Of a DNA stretch of 64,000 nt, positions 1 to 10,775 are shown piece after piece; positions within the stretch are counted from its first letter, which is position 1; each line of letters starts with the position of its first letter. The translations under genes were made by a program, and so were the position numbers. The notes beneath the pieces are model-generated. The model did no database searches, was not told the origin of the DNA, and was given only the letters and a program-made list of their open reading frames with translations. The DNA comes from Diphasiastrum complanatum (lineage: Eukaryota; Streptophyta; Lycopodiopsida; Lycopodiales; Lycopodiaceae): contig CM055103.1 of the NCBI GenBank assembly GCA_029204225.1, positions 56,902,205 to 56,966,204 on the forward strand, written 5' to 3'.

Positions 1-138
1 CAAGTTCTATTAGTGTTTGCATCTCAAATTGTGTGTAGATGCTGATTTTTCTACATTGGTGTAATTGGTAGTGTATTTCTCTTTCTAACCAAAGATCATT
101 CAAGTAGATTGGATCTTAAGGATCTGAAATCTTTCACA
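1..138 (+). repeat. 5' LTR, last 138 bp
   Basis: Positions 1-138 align with 5281-5418 with 3 substitutions. It ends in CTTTCACA, the inverse of the LTR start TGTGAAAG seen at 4769. The rest of the LTR lies before the window. Confidence 0.93.
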
Positions 139-150
139 TGGTATCATAGC
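139..150 (+). promoter_or_regulatory. Primer-binding site, tRNA-iMet type
   Basis: TGGTATCATAGC follows the LTR end directly. It is one base away from the canonical copia primer site TGGTATCAGAGC, complementary to the initiator tRNA-Met 3' end. Confidence 0.85.
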
Positions 151-739
151 TTGTGTTTCAGGGCTATGAAGGAGGAAATCAGATCTATCAATGATTTGGT
201 GAAGATATCAAGTCTAGAGCATGCTAGAGAGGATTCTACACCAAAATCGGATTTTTTGCTGTTGTAGATTGGATCTTTTGTAGATCAAAACACTAAATAA
301 GTCAATATACTTGTTCAATTCCATTTTTTGAATTCACATGCTGGATTTGGCCAATTTTTGGATCATTGGTTCAGCCTAAGTGGTGGCTTATAGATTGCAT
401 ATCAAATTTTTAGCATTTGCATGTAGATTTGGAATAGTCAATTTTTTGTGATTTTGTCAAAACCCTAATTTTGATTGGATCTCTAGATAGTGAGGTTGAT
501 GGACTTCATTTGAGTGTGTTTCAATCTTAGGAAGTGCAAAGGTCAATAGATTGAGGATAGATCATAGGTTGATCAAGATTCCATGATTCTATGTGTTGAT
601 TTGCTTGGATAAGTGCTAGAAGAGAATTTGTGAGATAGTTTCAAATCTTGGTGATTTTTTTTTTAAAGCATTTGTTGTTGTTCAAAGGAGTGCTTTGTGA
701 ATTGAAACAGGTTTAAAGAGAAGATCAGGTAATTGCTAC

Positions 740-1783
740 ATGGCAACCTCAATTGGAGTCATGTTGGAAGCCAATGATAGGCTTACCTCAAGTAACTATT
801 TATTATGGAAAGTGAGGATGGAGTCACTTCTTGAGATGAATGATGTTTTGGATATTGTTGTAGGTTTGGAGGAGAGACCAGCAACACAACAAGATCAATT
901 GAGGTATGACAAGAGGGCTAAGAAGGCTCTACACATGATAAAGATGAATGTTACCAATGAACTTCTCAAGGAAGTTGGTAAGTGCACATCATCTTTGGAA
1001 GCTTGGAATTCATTGAAGAAGCTTTATGAATCCAAGTCTACTTCTAGAGTGTTGACTCTAAGAAGGCAAATCTTTTCTTGTTTGCAAAAGAATGAAGAAA
1101 GTCCAAGTACTTTTGTTTTGAGAATGAAAGCATTGAATGATGAGTTAGCTTGCATAGATGAAAGCATTAAGGAAGGAGAGCTTATTCAAGTGATTCTTAA
1201 TGGCTTGTTGGATGCTCATGCTAACATCGTTCAAAGTATTGCTATTCAAAAGACTTTGCCAAGTTTGATGGATCTTCAAGAGATCTTGATCAATGAGGAA
1301 TATAGGCTTCAAGCAAGAGGTGGATCTACATCGACACTTCAAGAGGATGCTATGTTCACAAAGGGCAAATTCAAGGGCAAAACCAAACGCAAGTGGTCTA
1401 AAGGGCAAGATCAAGTGGATGCTTCTTCAAGTGGCAAAAAGAAGGATAGATCAAAGTTAAGTTCTTCTATTGTGGCATCAAAGGACACTTTGCAAGTGAG
1501 TGATGATGCTTTTGTGATGTCTTCATGTATGCTTGCTAATGATGGAGATCTAGATCCTTGGTGGATTGATAGTGGAGCAAGTTCACACATGACCTTTCAC
1601 AAAGAGTACTTCACTTCTTTGTTGGCATATGGAGATGACAAGAGGGTGATCTACACGGCCAATGATGGTGAGTGTACAATCAAAGGAATTGGCACAATTC
1701 CTATTTCTCTCTCTACTAATAGGAATGTTCATTTGGAGGATGTCTTGTTTATTCCATCTATACCAAAAATTTGCTTAGTGTGA
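740..1783 (+). pseudogene. Copia gag and start of protease
   Basis: The 347-codon frame starts at an ATG after a roughly 590-bp leader. Residues 1-190 are the retrotran-gag/UBN2 type capsid (LTSSNYLLWKVRMES near the start, LTLRRQIFS mid-domain). The protease catalytic segment WIDSGASSHM lies near residue 275. No CCHC zinc knuckle is present between capsid and protease, where the related element at 58059-64000 has CFYCGKKGHYATNC; a Lys/Ser-rich stretch stands there instead. The frame ends at a TGA because of a one-base shift near 1770, after which the protein continues in another frame. Confidence 0.9.
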
Positions 1784-3118
1784 GTCAAATGATAAGTAAG
1801 GGCCTCAAGGTGGAGTTTGATGGAGATGCTTGTTTGATCAAAAGGAAGGATGTCTTGATTGGAAAAGGTAAAAGGCAAGGGAAGTTGTTCAAACTTGATG
1901 CTTGTGTTATTGCTAACCAAGTTGGATGTGTTGCAAGGGAGCAAATTTCTATTCAAGAGGTTTGGCACAAAAGGATGGGACACCTCAACTTCAAGTCATT
2001 GGAGGTAATGGCAAGGAAGAAGGTTGTGTTTGGTCTTCCAAGTTCCTTAAGTAATGACACACATGTTTGTGAGTCTTGTGCTTTGTCTAAGTCACATAGA
2101 CTACCTTATACTAGATCTATTTCTAGATCTACAAAGCCTTTTCAAATTGTACATTCGGATATTCATGGATTTACTACAATTAGCAATAGTGGAGCTAAGA
2201 TGTATGTAACATTCATTGATGATTTTAGTAGATTTTGTTGGATCTATCTACTAAAGAGCAAGGATGAAGTGTATGATGTCTTTGTCAAGTTCAAGAATGC
2301 AAGGGAGAACCAATTCTCCACAAAGATCAAGTGCTTGAGAGGTGACAATGGTGGTGAGTACATATCTAACAAGTTCAAGGCCTTTTGTGATGAGCATCGG
2401 ATCAAGAGGGAGTATACAACATCAAGGACCCCACAACAAAATGGAGTGGCTGAAAGGAAGAATAGAACTTTATGTGAAAGTGCGAAAGCTATGAGGTTAA
2501 GTGCTAATCTTGACAAACCATTTTGGGATCAAGCTTTGTTGTGTGCCAATTTCTTGTGCAATAGGTGGCCGAGTGCTATTTTGGATGGAAGGACACCTTT
2601 TGAGATGCTATTCAAGAGGAGGTCGAGTGTCAACTTTCTAAGAACCTTTGGATGCACATGCTATGTCAACATTACTCTTGATGATAGGACCAAGGAGGAT
2701 CCATCTTCAAAAAGAGGAGGTGAGTAAAGCCTACAAGGTTTACATTCCTTCTACTAACAAAGTGATTGTTGGTAGAGATGTCATTTTTGATGAGAGAAAC
2801 ATTCCAAAGGTGTATTCAAGCATGATTGATGGTAAAGTAGATGGATCTAACATTCTTGATGTTGATGAGAAGGATTCTACTTTGGATGGTGGTGATGATG
2901 GACCTTCATCAAGTCAAAAGCCAAGGAAAACATCAAGAAAAAGACAAGTACCTTCAAGGCTCACATATGATCAAAAGGGTAAGCAAGTAGTTTTTGGAAA
3001 TTATGTTGCTTTCCTAACCTCTTTGGATGATCCTACAAGTGTAGATCAAGCAAGGAAAGAAGAGGAGTGGATCCAAGCAATGGATCTCGAGTATCGATCT
3101 CTTATGAAGAGTGGAACA
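1771..3118 (+). pseudogene. Copia integrase and start of RT region
   Basis: The frame continues from the protease into the GAG-pre-integrase zinc motif (HKRMGH, then CESC) and the integrase core. The three acidic residues are visible in HSDIHG, RGDNGGEY and QQNGVAERKNRT, so the DDE triad is intact. A frameshift near 2690-2720 moves the reading to the frame of 2648-3370, which carries the C-terminal part (VGRDVIFDE) and the first RT residues (EEEWIQAMDLEYRSLMKSGT). Homology to copia RT stops at about 3118, where an unrelated segment begins. Confidence 0.88.
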
Positions 3119-4188
3119 TCTTTTGGAGGATCTTCTTGTGTACATGGAGCTATGCAAGTGGATGGATGTTATCTTGCTGTAAAATCAAGTAATGGATCTG
3201 GAAAACGAATTTTGTTCAATGACTTTGATGGTCAAGTTGAAGATCAAGAGGTTGATCTCAAAGCGCTTCAACTAGTCAAAAGGGAAGTTGGCAATTTGGA
3301 GCTAGTCAAGAGCATCAAAGGAGAGGTAATTGGCAAGGGTGTTATGGATCTATTTTTGCAGCATATTTAAGACTCAAGTAAGGTCAAAGGAGTAGCAAGG
3401 AAGTGTTGTTCAAGTTTACTTTACTTGCTCTATCTCATGTTTGAGCAATTTCATGTGGATGTGTGCAAATTGTCAAGATATGATAAAACTAGCTACATTG
3501 GTGAGCATTGTTTTGATGTTGGATTTGTACTAGCATTCTTGGCTGATTTTGCTGATGGAAATGAATCTATTGGAGGTGCATTATGTCACTCATCCATGGC
3601 TAAGTTCTCAAGTGTTGAGCTACTTGGTGCCAATACTTGGAGATTGTCAATTTTTGGTGAATTCATGGTCATTTTCTTGTGTCAAGTAGATCTTGAAGAT
3701 GGACTAGTGCAAACTACTTGGTTTATGGAGTCATGTGGTGCTGGATTTGCATCATTAATGTACTCACCTACTCATGGATTTCCAAGGTTTGATGGTTTCT
3801 TGTGGCAAGATGAAGATGGAGGCTCATTCATGGAGTATCATGGTGGATACAAGGCAACAGAGGACAAAGGAGGAGGAGACATGCAAGCAAAAGTTGATCA
3901 CTCACATTTATTGTTTGTTTGCTGTATTTTTCCAGAGAGTTCAGAGTTGGAAGCATGGTGGAATCATTTCATTTACATTCTATTTGATTCTTCATGTTCT
4001 AGTCACATTTTTACATGTAAAATTGATGTAAGAAATAGTGAAGCATCCCAAGTGGACACTATTCTCTATATCAATTATGGTTGTTTCTATTTTGAGCATT
4101 ACATGATCATTGAAAGGAGATCTATTCTTAGGAAGAATATCATTCTTATGATGGATCAAAGTTCTATTGGCAAAAACTATGCTAGGAG
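3119..4188 (+). other. Unrelated segment replacing the Copia RT core
   Basis: Between the RT start (ending LMKSGT) and the RNase H start (HWKLGKRVLRYI from about 4189) a copia element should hold several hundred RT codons with YVDD. Here about 1.07 kb shows no RT motif in any frame. It has two long open stretches: the end of the 2648-3370 frame, and 3425-4201 (258 codons), which runs into the RNase H border. I recognise neither. The 258-codon product is rich in Phe, Ser, Gly and Cys without clear repeats or a signal peptide. It could be captured host sequence or a non-coding filler. Confidence 0.7.
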
Positions 4189-4770
4189 CATTGGAAGCTA
4201 GGAAAGCGAGTTTTGAGGTACATCATTGGAACTCGAGATTTTGGCATATTGTATGAGGGATCATCACCTAATCTTTTTGGATTTTCAGATTCGGACTATG
4301 CTGGAGATGTAATGGATAGGAAATCCATTAGTTCTTATTGTATTTTTCATAGGTGATGGAGCTATATCATGGATGTCAAAGAAACAAGCCACTATCTCAT
4401 TGTCATCTAGTGAGGCCGAGTACAAAGCTCTTACACATTGCACAAAGGAGATGGTATGGATCAAGAGAATGATCAAGGATCTTCACTTGCTGGATTTTTC
4501 AGAGAGCCCAATCATTTTTGTGACAATCAATCAGCCCAAAGAATGGCATCCAATCCTATCTTTCATGCTAGGAGCAAGCATATTGAGATACAATATCATT
4601 TTGTGAGGGAGCGAGTCATTGCAAAGGAGGTGGAGCTTCAACATGTGTCTTCAAGGGAATGTGTAGCTGATATCTTCACCAAAGCATTGGGAAAAGACTT
4701 GTTCATGAAGCATACGACTTCACTTGGAGTATTATCAAAGTCTATGCTAAAACTAGTTGAAGAGGGAGTG
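4189..4770 (+). pseudogene. Copia RNase H remnant
   Basis: The segment reads HWKLGKRVLRYIIGTRDFGILYEG, FSDSDYAGD, then after frameshifts SKKQATISLSSSEAEYKALTHCTKEMVW and ASNPIFHARSKHIEIQYHFVRE, ending ECVADIFTKALGKD. These are the copia RNase H landmarks. At least two shifts (near 4350 and 4530) break it. The end runs into the polypurine tract and 3' LTR. Confidence 0.88.
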
Positions 4771-5418
4771 TGAAAGATTCAACTAGTTTCATTACATTTT
4801 GCAATATTTCCATATTTGGCATATTGAGGCCAAAACTTGTTTTAGACTTAGAGGTTGACTTTTCAAAGTTCATTAGTCTAAATTTCATTTGAATAAACAC
4901 TTTATGAAAGTGTGGGAAAGATAGAATGCGAGTTTGAGTAGATTCAATTTGAATAAGTTGGGTACATTGAATCTAGACCCAAAATTGGTAGGGTTAGCAT
5001 TTTGGTGGGAAAGCCAAGTGGCCAAATAGGGTTTGGACCTGTTATAAAAGGATGTAACTCGTGGAGAGAGTCATCTTCTCTCTTCTCTATCTCATTTCAT
5101 GCTTATACATGGTTCTCTTGGATTCTACTATCCATTGGTGCACTATCTTGGTGATTGCTTGCAATTCAATGTGTAGAATGATCTATATTTGTTATTTTTG
5201 GATCCACAAGTGTGAAATACAGTAGCTTGCTGGTTTTGTACAGACAAAAACAGTACATAATCATTTCATTCAAGTTTGATCAAGTTCTATTAGTGTTTGC
5301 ATTTCAAATTGTGTGTAGATGCTGATTTTTCTACATTGGTGAAATTGGTAGTGTATTTCTCTTTCTAACCAAAGATCATTCAAGTAGATTGGATCTTAAG
5401 GATCTGAAATCATTCACA
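4769..5418 (+). repeat. 3' LTR of the left Copia
   Basis: The 650-bp LTR begins TGTGAAAG and ends CATTCACA, an imperfect inverted pair. It follows a purine-rich tract (GAAGAGGGAG). Its last 138 bp match the partial 5' LTR at window position 1. Confidence 0.92.
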
Positions 5419-5518
5419 TGCACTTAATAGTTTAATTGATGTATCTTCAAGTGCAGAAAATGCCTTGGAATCCATGGCTTGGCATGATGTATAGTTTCTA
5501 AAGTGTGCTACATGACAC

Positions 5519-8500
5519 ACCATGTGTAGATAAGTGGGCAAATAAAAACTGTTAGATGATGTGTATTGGTGTTGAATCTGATAGTTTAGAACACGTGGAC
5601 ATGTATAATATCCCATGCATAACCCAAGTAGGTAAATTTTCTAGTGTCTATTGTGATAAATATATGTGATAAATAGACTAATATATCAATTCATGCAAAA
5701 AAATGGATTAAATGACGGCTTAGAAAAATCGTCATTTATTTTGGTTTATATGACAGTTTTCAAGAAACCGTCATTTATGCCAAAAATAACGTTTCTTTAA
5801 GTTTTATGGCTTAATGGATAGATAAGTTGGCAAATAAAAGTAGTTAGATGGATATAATAGTATAATACGCCCTTAAATGGATATAAGTGTGTCATATATT
5901 GTTTGATAAACATCGATGATATGTGTTAGTGTTGAATCCGACAATATAGAGCACGACGATAGGTATAATATTCCATGTATAACCCAAGTAGGTAAATTCA
6001 CACATGAATGGATGAATTATTGCCTATTATGAGACATAGACTTAAATATCAATTCATGCAAAAAATTGAATAAATGACGGCCTAGAAAAACCATCATTTA
6101 TTTTGGTTTATATGATAGTTTCTCAAAAGCCGCCATTTATGCCAAAAATAACATTTTTTCGAAGTTTTATGGCTTCATGTGTAGATAAGTGGGCAAATAA
6201 GAGTTGTAAGATGGATATGATAGTCTAACATGCTTTTAAATTGATATAAGTGTGTCATATATAGTTTGATACACGTCGATGATATGTGTTAGTGTTGAAT
6301 CCGACAATATAGAACACGTCGATAGGTATAATATCCGATGTATAACCCAAGTGGGTATATTTACACATGAATGGATGAATTATTGCTTATTATGATAGAT
6401 ATATTTGATACTTAGACTTAAATATCAACTCTTTCAAAAAATAGAATAAATGACAGCCCAAAAAACCGTCATTTATTCTAGATTATACAACAGTTTTTCA
6501 AAAGCCGTCATTTTTACCAAAAGTTACATTTTTTTTAAGTTTTATGGCTTCATGTGTAGATAAGTGGGCAAAAAAAATTGTTAGATGGATCCAATAGTAT
6601 AACATGCCTTTAAATTGATATAAGTGTGTCACATATTGTTTGACACACATCCATTATATGTATTGATATTGAATCTGACAATTTAGAACACGTGGATAGG
6701 CATAATATCCCATGCATAAGCCAAGTAGGTAAATTTACATATGAATGGATGGATTACTACCTATTATGATAAATATATGTGATAGATAGACTTATATATC
6801 AATTTATGCAAAAAAAAAATGGATTAAACGATGACATAGAAAAATCGTCATTTAATCTGGTTTATATGACAGTTTTTAAAAAGCTGTCATTTATGCCAAA
6901 AATAACGTTTTTTAAAGTTTTATGGCTTAATGGGCAGATAAGTAGGCAAATAAAAGTAGTTAGATAGATATGATAATATAACATGCCCTTAAATTGATAT
7001 AAGTGTGTCATATATTGTTTGATACACGTCAATGATATCTATTAGTGTTGAATCCGACAATATATAACACAACGATAGGTCTAATATCCCATGTACAACC
7101 CAAGTAGGTAAATTTACACATGAATGGATGGATTACTGTCTATTATGATGAGTATATGTGACACATAGACTTAAATATCAATTCATGCAAAAAATGAAAT
7201 AAATGATGGCCTAGAAAACCATCATTTCTGCTACCTTTTATGACAGTTTTTCAGAAGCCATCATTTATGCCAAAAATTACATTTTTTTGAAGTTTTATGG
7301 CTTCATGTGTAGATAAGTGGGCAAATAAAAGTTGTTATATGAATATGATAGCATAACATGCCTTTAAATTGGTATAAGTGGGTCATATATTGTTTCATAC
7401 ACGTCGATGGTATGTATTAGTGTTGAACCGACAATATAGAACACATCGATAGGTATAATATCCCATGTATAACCCACGTAGGTATGTTCACACATGAATG
7501 GATGAATTATTGCTTATTATAATAAATATATTTGATACATAGACTTAAATATCAATTCATGCAAAAAATAAAATAAATGACGGCCTAGAAAACCGTCATT
7601 TATGCCAAAAAAAAAAAAAATCGAAGTTTATAGCTTCATGTGTAGATGAGTGGGCAAATAGAAATAATTAGATGGATATGTTAGTATAACATACCTTTAA
7701 ATTGATTTAAGTGTGTCATATATTATTTGATACACGTCGATGATATTTATTGGTGTTGAATCCGACAATATAGAACATGTCAAAAGGTATAATATCCCAT
7801 GTATAACCCAAGTAGGTATATTTACACATGTATGGATAAATTATTGCTTATTATGATAAATATATTTTATACATACACTTAGATATCAATTCATGCAAAA
7901 AATAAAATAAATGACGGCCTAGAAGACCATCATTTATTCTGGTTTATATGACAGATTTTCAGAAGCCGTTATTCAAGCCAAAAATTACGTTCTTTAAAGT
8001 TTTATGGCTTAATGTGTAAATAAGTCAGCAAATAAAAGTAGTTAGATGGATCTAATAGTATAACATGCCTTTAAATTGATATAAATGTGTCATATATTTT
8101 TTGATACACGTCGATGATATGTATTAGTGTTGAATCCAACAGTTTAGAACACGTCGATAGGTATAATATTCCATGTATAACCCAAGTAGCTAAATTTACA
8201 CATGAATGGATAAATTATTGCCTATTATGACAACCATATGTGATAAATAGACTTAAATATAAATTCATGCAAAAAAGTGGAATAAATGACGGCCTAGAAA
8301 ATCGTCGTTTATTCTGGTTTATATGACAGTTTTTTGAAAGCCGTCATTTATGCCAAAAATTACATTTTTTTTGAAATTTTATGGCTTCATGTGTAGTCAA
8401 GTGAGCAAATTAAAATTGTTAGATGAATATGATAGTATAACAAGCCTTTAAATTGATATAAGTGTGTCACATATTGTTTGATACAATCCATTATATGTAT

Positions 8501-9377
8501 TGGTATTGAATCTGACAGTTTTAACACATGGATAGGTATAATATCCCATGTATAACCCAAGTAGGTAAATGTACACATGAATGGATGGATTACTGCCTAT
8601 TATGATAAGTATATGTGAGACATAGACTTAAATATCAATTCATGGAAAAAATGAAATAAATGATGGCCTAGAAAATCGTCATTTATGCTGGTTTCAATGA
8701 ATGTTTTTCATAAGCCGTCATTTATGCCAAGAATTACATTTTTTTGAATTTTTATGGCTTCATGGGTAGATAAGTGGGCAAATAAAAGTTGTTAGATGAA
8801 TATGATAGTATAACATGCCTTTAAATTGATATAAGTGTGTCATATATTGTTTCATACCTGTCAATGATATGTAGTAGTGTTGAATCGACAATATAGAACA
8901 CATCGATAGATATAATTTTCCATCTATAACCCAAGTAGGTATATTTACACATGAATGGATGAATTATTGTTTATTATAATAATTATATCTGATACATAGA
9001 CTTAAATATCGATTCATGCAAAAAATAGAATAAATGATGGCCTAGAAAACCATCATTTATTCTGGTTTATATGACAGTTTTTGATAAGCCGTCATTTATG
9101 CCAAAAATTACATTTTTTTGAAGTTTATAGCTTCATGTGTAGATGAGTGGGCAAATAGAAAATCTTAGATGGATATGATAGTATAACATGCCTTTAAATT
9201 GATATAAGTGTGTCATATATTGTTTGATACACGTCGATGATATGTACTGGTGTGTTAAATTTGCCAATATAGAACACGTCAATAGGTATAATATTTCATG
9301 TATAACCAAAGTAGGTATTTTTGCACATGGATGGATGAATTATTGCTTATTATGATAAATATATTTGATACATACAT
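5519..9377. repeat. 375-bp tandem satellite with hairpin, about 10 units
   Basis: The landmark AAATGACGG recurs near 5712, 6073, 6448, 6826, 7200, 7575, 7909, 8285, 8658 and 9034. Spacing is 361-378 bp apart from one 334-bp unit that lost part of its hairpin region and gained a poly-A run at 7605-7620. The first unit is partial and starts near 5519; the last is cut at about 9377 by a gag fragment. Each unit carries an inverted pair (AAATGACGG, about 10 nt, CCGTCATTT) followed about 25 nt later by a second CCGTCATTT arm. No unit has a long ORF. The remaining sequence is AT-rich and homogeneous between copies. Confidence 0.93.
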
Positions 9378-9700
9378 TGGCCAAGGATGTTTGGGACACT
9401 CTTAAAGCAATCTATAAAACCAAGAATACCTCAAGACTTCTCACTCTAAGAAATCAAATATTCAAAGGAGTGATGAAAGTGCAACCAATTATGTATTGAG
9501 AGTCAAAGACATCCAAAGAGAGCTTGCATGTATAGGAGATCCTATTAATCAAAGTGAGCTAGTTCAAGTCATACTCAATGGCTTGAAAGATGATTATGAC
9601 AATCTTGTCCAATACTATGCTATCAAGAAAGACCTACCAAGCCTGGAAGCATTGCAAAGTGTTCTTATGGCTAAAGAATCAAGGCAAGAGAATGTTGTAA
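9378..9700 (+). pseudogene. Orphan Copia gag fragment
   Basis: The translation reads DVWDTLKAIY, then KNTSRLLTLRNQIF, a short deletion and frameshift near 9463, then RVKDIQRELACIGDPINQSELVQ onward. It matches the gag of the minus-strand element at 58059-64000 closely, residue for residue over most of its length. No LTR or flanking pol is attached. It abuts the satellite without a recognisable insertion signature, so it probably arrived by illegitimate joining. Confidence 0.85.
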
Positions 9701-10601
9701 TAACTTTTATAGAACTGTAAAAACTAGACGTGTTAAGAGCTTTGCATGATGTTTTAAACTTTTGACTGTTGGAAATAGCTTCCTTTCAAAGGCAAGATCA
9801 ATCACAATAGTGTAAAGAATTGCTAATCCTTCAAAGAAAAGAAACTGGTTTAATTTTTGCATCTGTAAAAAAATTAATTGTATCATCCAACTTCATAGCT
9901 TTCACAGTGCTTGAATGAAAGTAGATTATTGAATTTATGATACATGAATAAAGCGTTTTTTTTAGTAACAAAAACTTCAATTCTATTAAATTGTAGGCTC
10001 ATATTAAATTGTTTGTTGTTGCTTCGCCTTCCTTCTTGTGCTATTTTCTCATCTGCATTGTTCGGGCCTTGCAGTGTTTCAATTTAGAAACTTTGCCTAA
10101 TTTCTTGAATTATTTAGCTGGCTCAACATTTGTGCACGTGACATGGTCATTTTAACAATCTTATAGGCGCTCTTCTCTCCCGCATAGTACTTCGCAAAAC
10201 ATTTCTAAATCAAAGCCTTTGATGGTCAGACAGTCTTCGATTATTTTTTGTGATGCGTAAAGCGGATTAACAATCTAGTGCTTAAAAGCTTTTTTTGTGA
10301 AGCGTCTTTAGTGCTTCAACTGCTTGTTTGCTGGCAACTATTTTGTGATCACACCACATGCTAGTGCATGAAGCCAAGAAACAATTCTTCATCCTTGTTG
10401 TCACCAACTTATGGGTTGTTTCTCAACCCAAGACCTTGACGAGTATGTACACTTTTCCTTCTATTGTGTTCATTTGGTGTTTATTATTTTAATTTAAGAA
10501 TCAGTGTGTTTGAACTTTTTGCAGGTTGGATGAGCAATTGATGGATTGAGGTGTGAATACTAAAATGACATGAATACTAAAATGTAGATACTCTAAATAC
10601 T
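9701..10601. other. Intergenic, nothing recognised
   Basis: No long ORF, no inverted or tandem repeat and no transposon motif were seen here. Base composition is unremarkable. Confidence 0.6.
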
Positions 10602-10775
10602 GATCGTGAAACTGTGAATACAAATCGTGAAACTATGAATCTTGATCGTGAAGTTGTGATTCCTGATCGTGAAACTGTGAATACTGATCGTGAAACCGTG
10701 AATATTGATCGTGAAGTTTTGAATATTGATCGTGATACTCTGAATATTGATCATAATACTTTGAATACTTTGATT
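10602..10775. repeat. 21-bp minisatellite
   Basis: About eight imperfect copies of a 21-bp unit such as GATCGTGAAACTGTGAATAC(T) lie head to tail. The period is a multiple of three, so one frame stays open and encodes a heptad like NTDRETV; this is a by-product of the repeat rather than evidence of a gene. Confidence 0.85.

Larger units (their letters stand above)
1..5418 (+). mobile_element. Ty1/copia LTR retrotransposon, left end cut, chimeric
   Basis: The order is partial 5' LTR, tRNA-Met-type primer-binding site, untranslated leader (about 151-739), gag, protease, integrase, a foreign segment, RNase H, polypurine tract (about 4756-4768) and 3' LTR. Protease before integrase before RT/RNase H is the copia order. 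The 138 bp of 5' LTR visible match the end of the 3' LTR with 3 mismatches, so insertion is fairly recent although the coding part is broken. The reverse-transcriptase core is absent, so the element is non-autonomous. The base sequence right after the 3' LTR, TGCAC, would be its target duplication; the left copy lies outside the window. Confidence 0.93.

Noticed and set aside
3425-4201. 258-codon ORF as an independent gene
   Set aside because: It lies inside a Copia element and runs into the RNase H border; no domain or start context supports a separate gene, so it is reported only as a replacement segment.
5519-9377. Regularly spaced hairpins suggesting a CRISPR-like array
   Set aside because: The period is about 375 bp, whole units are conserved rather than short repeats with unique spacers, and this is plant nuclear DNA.
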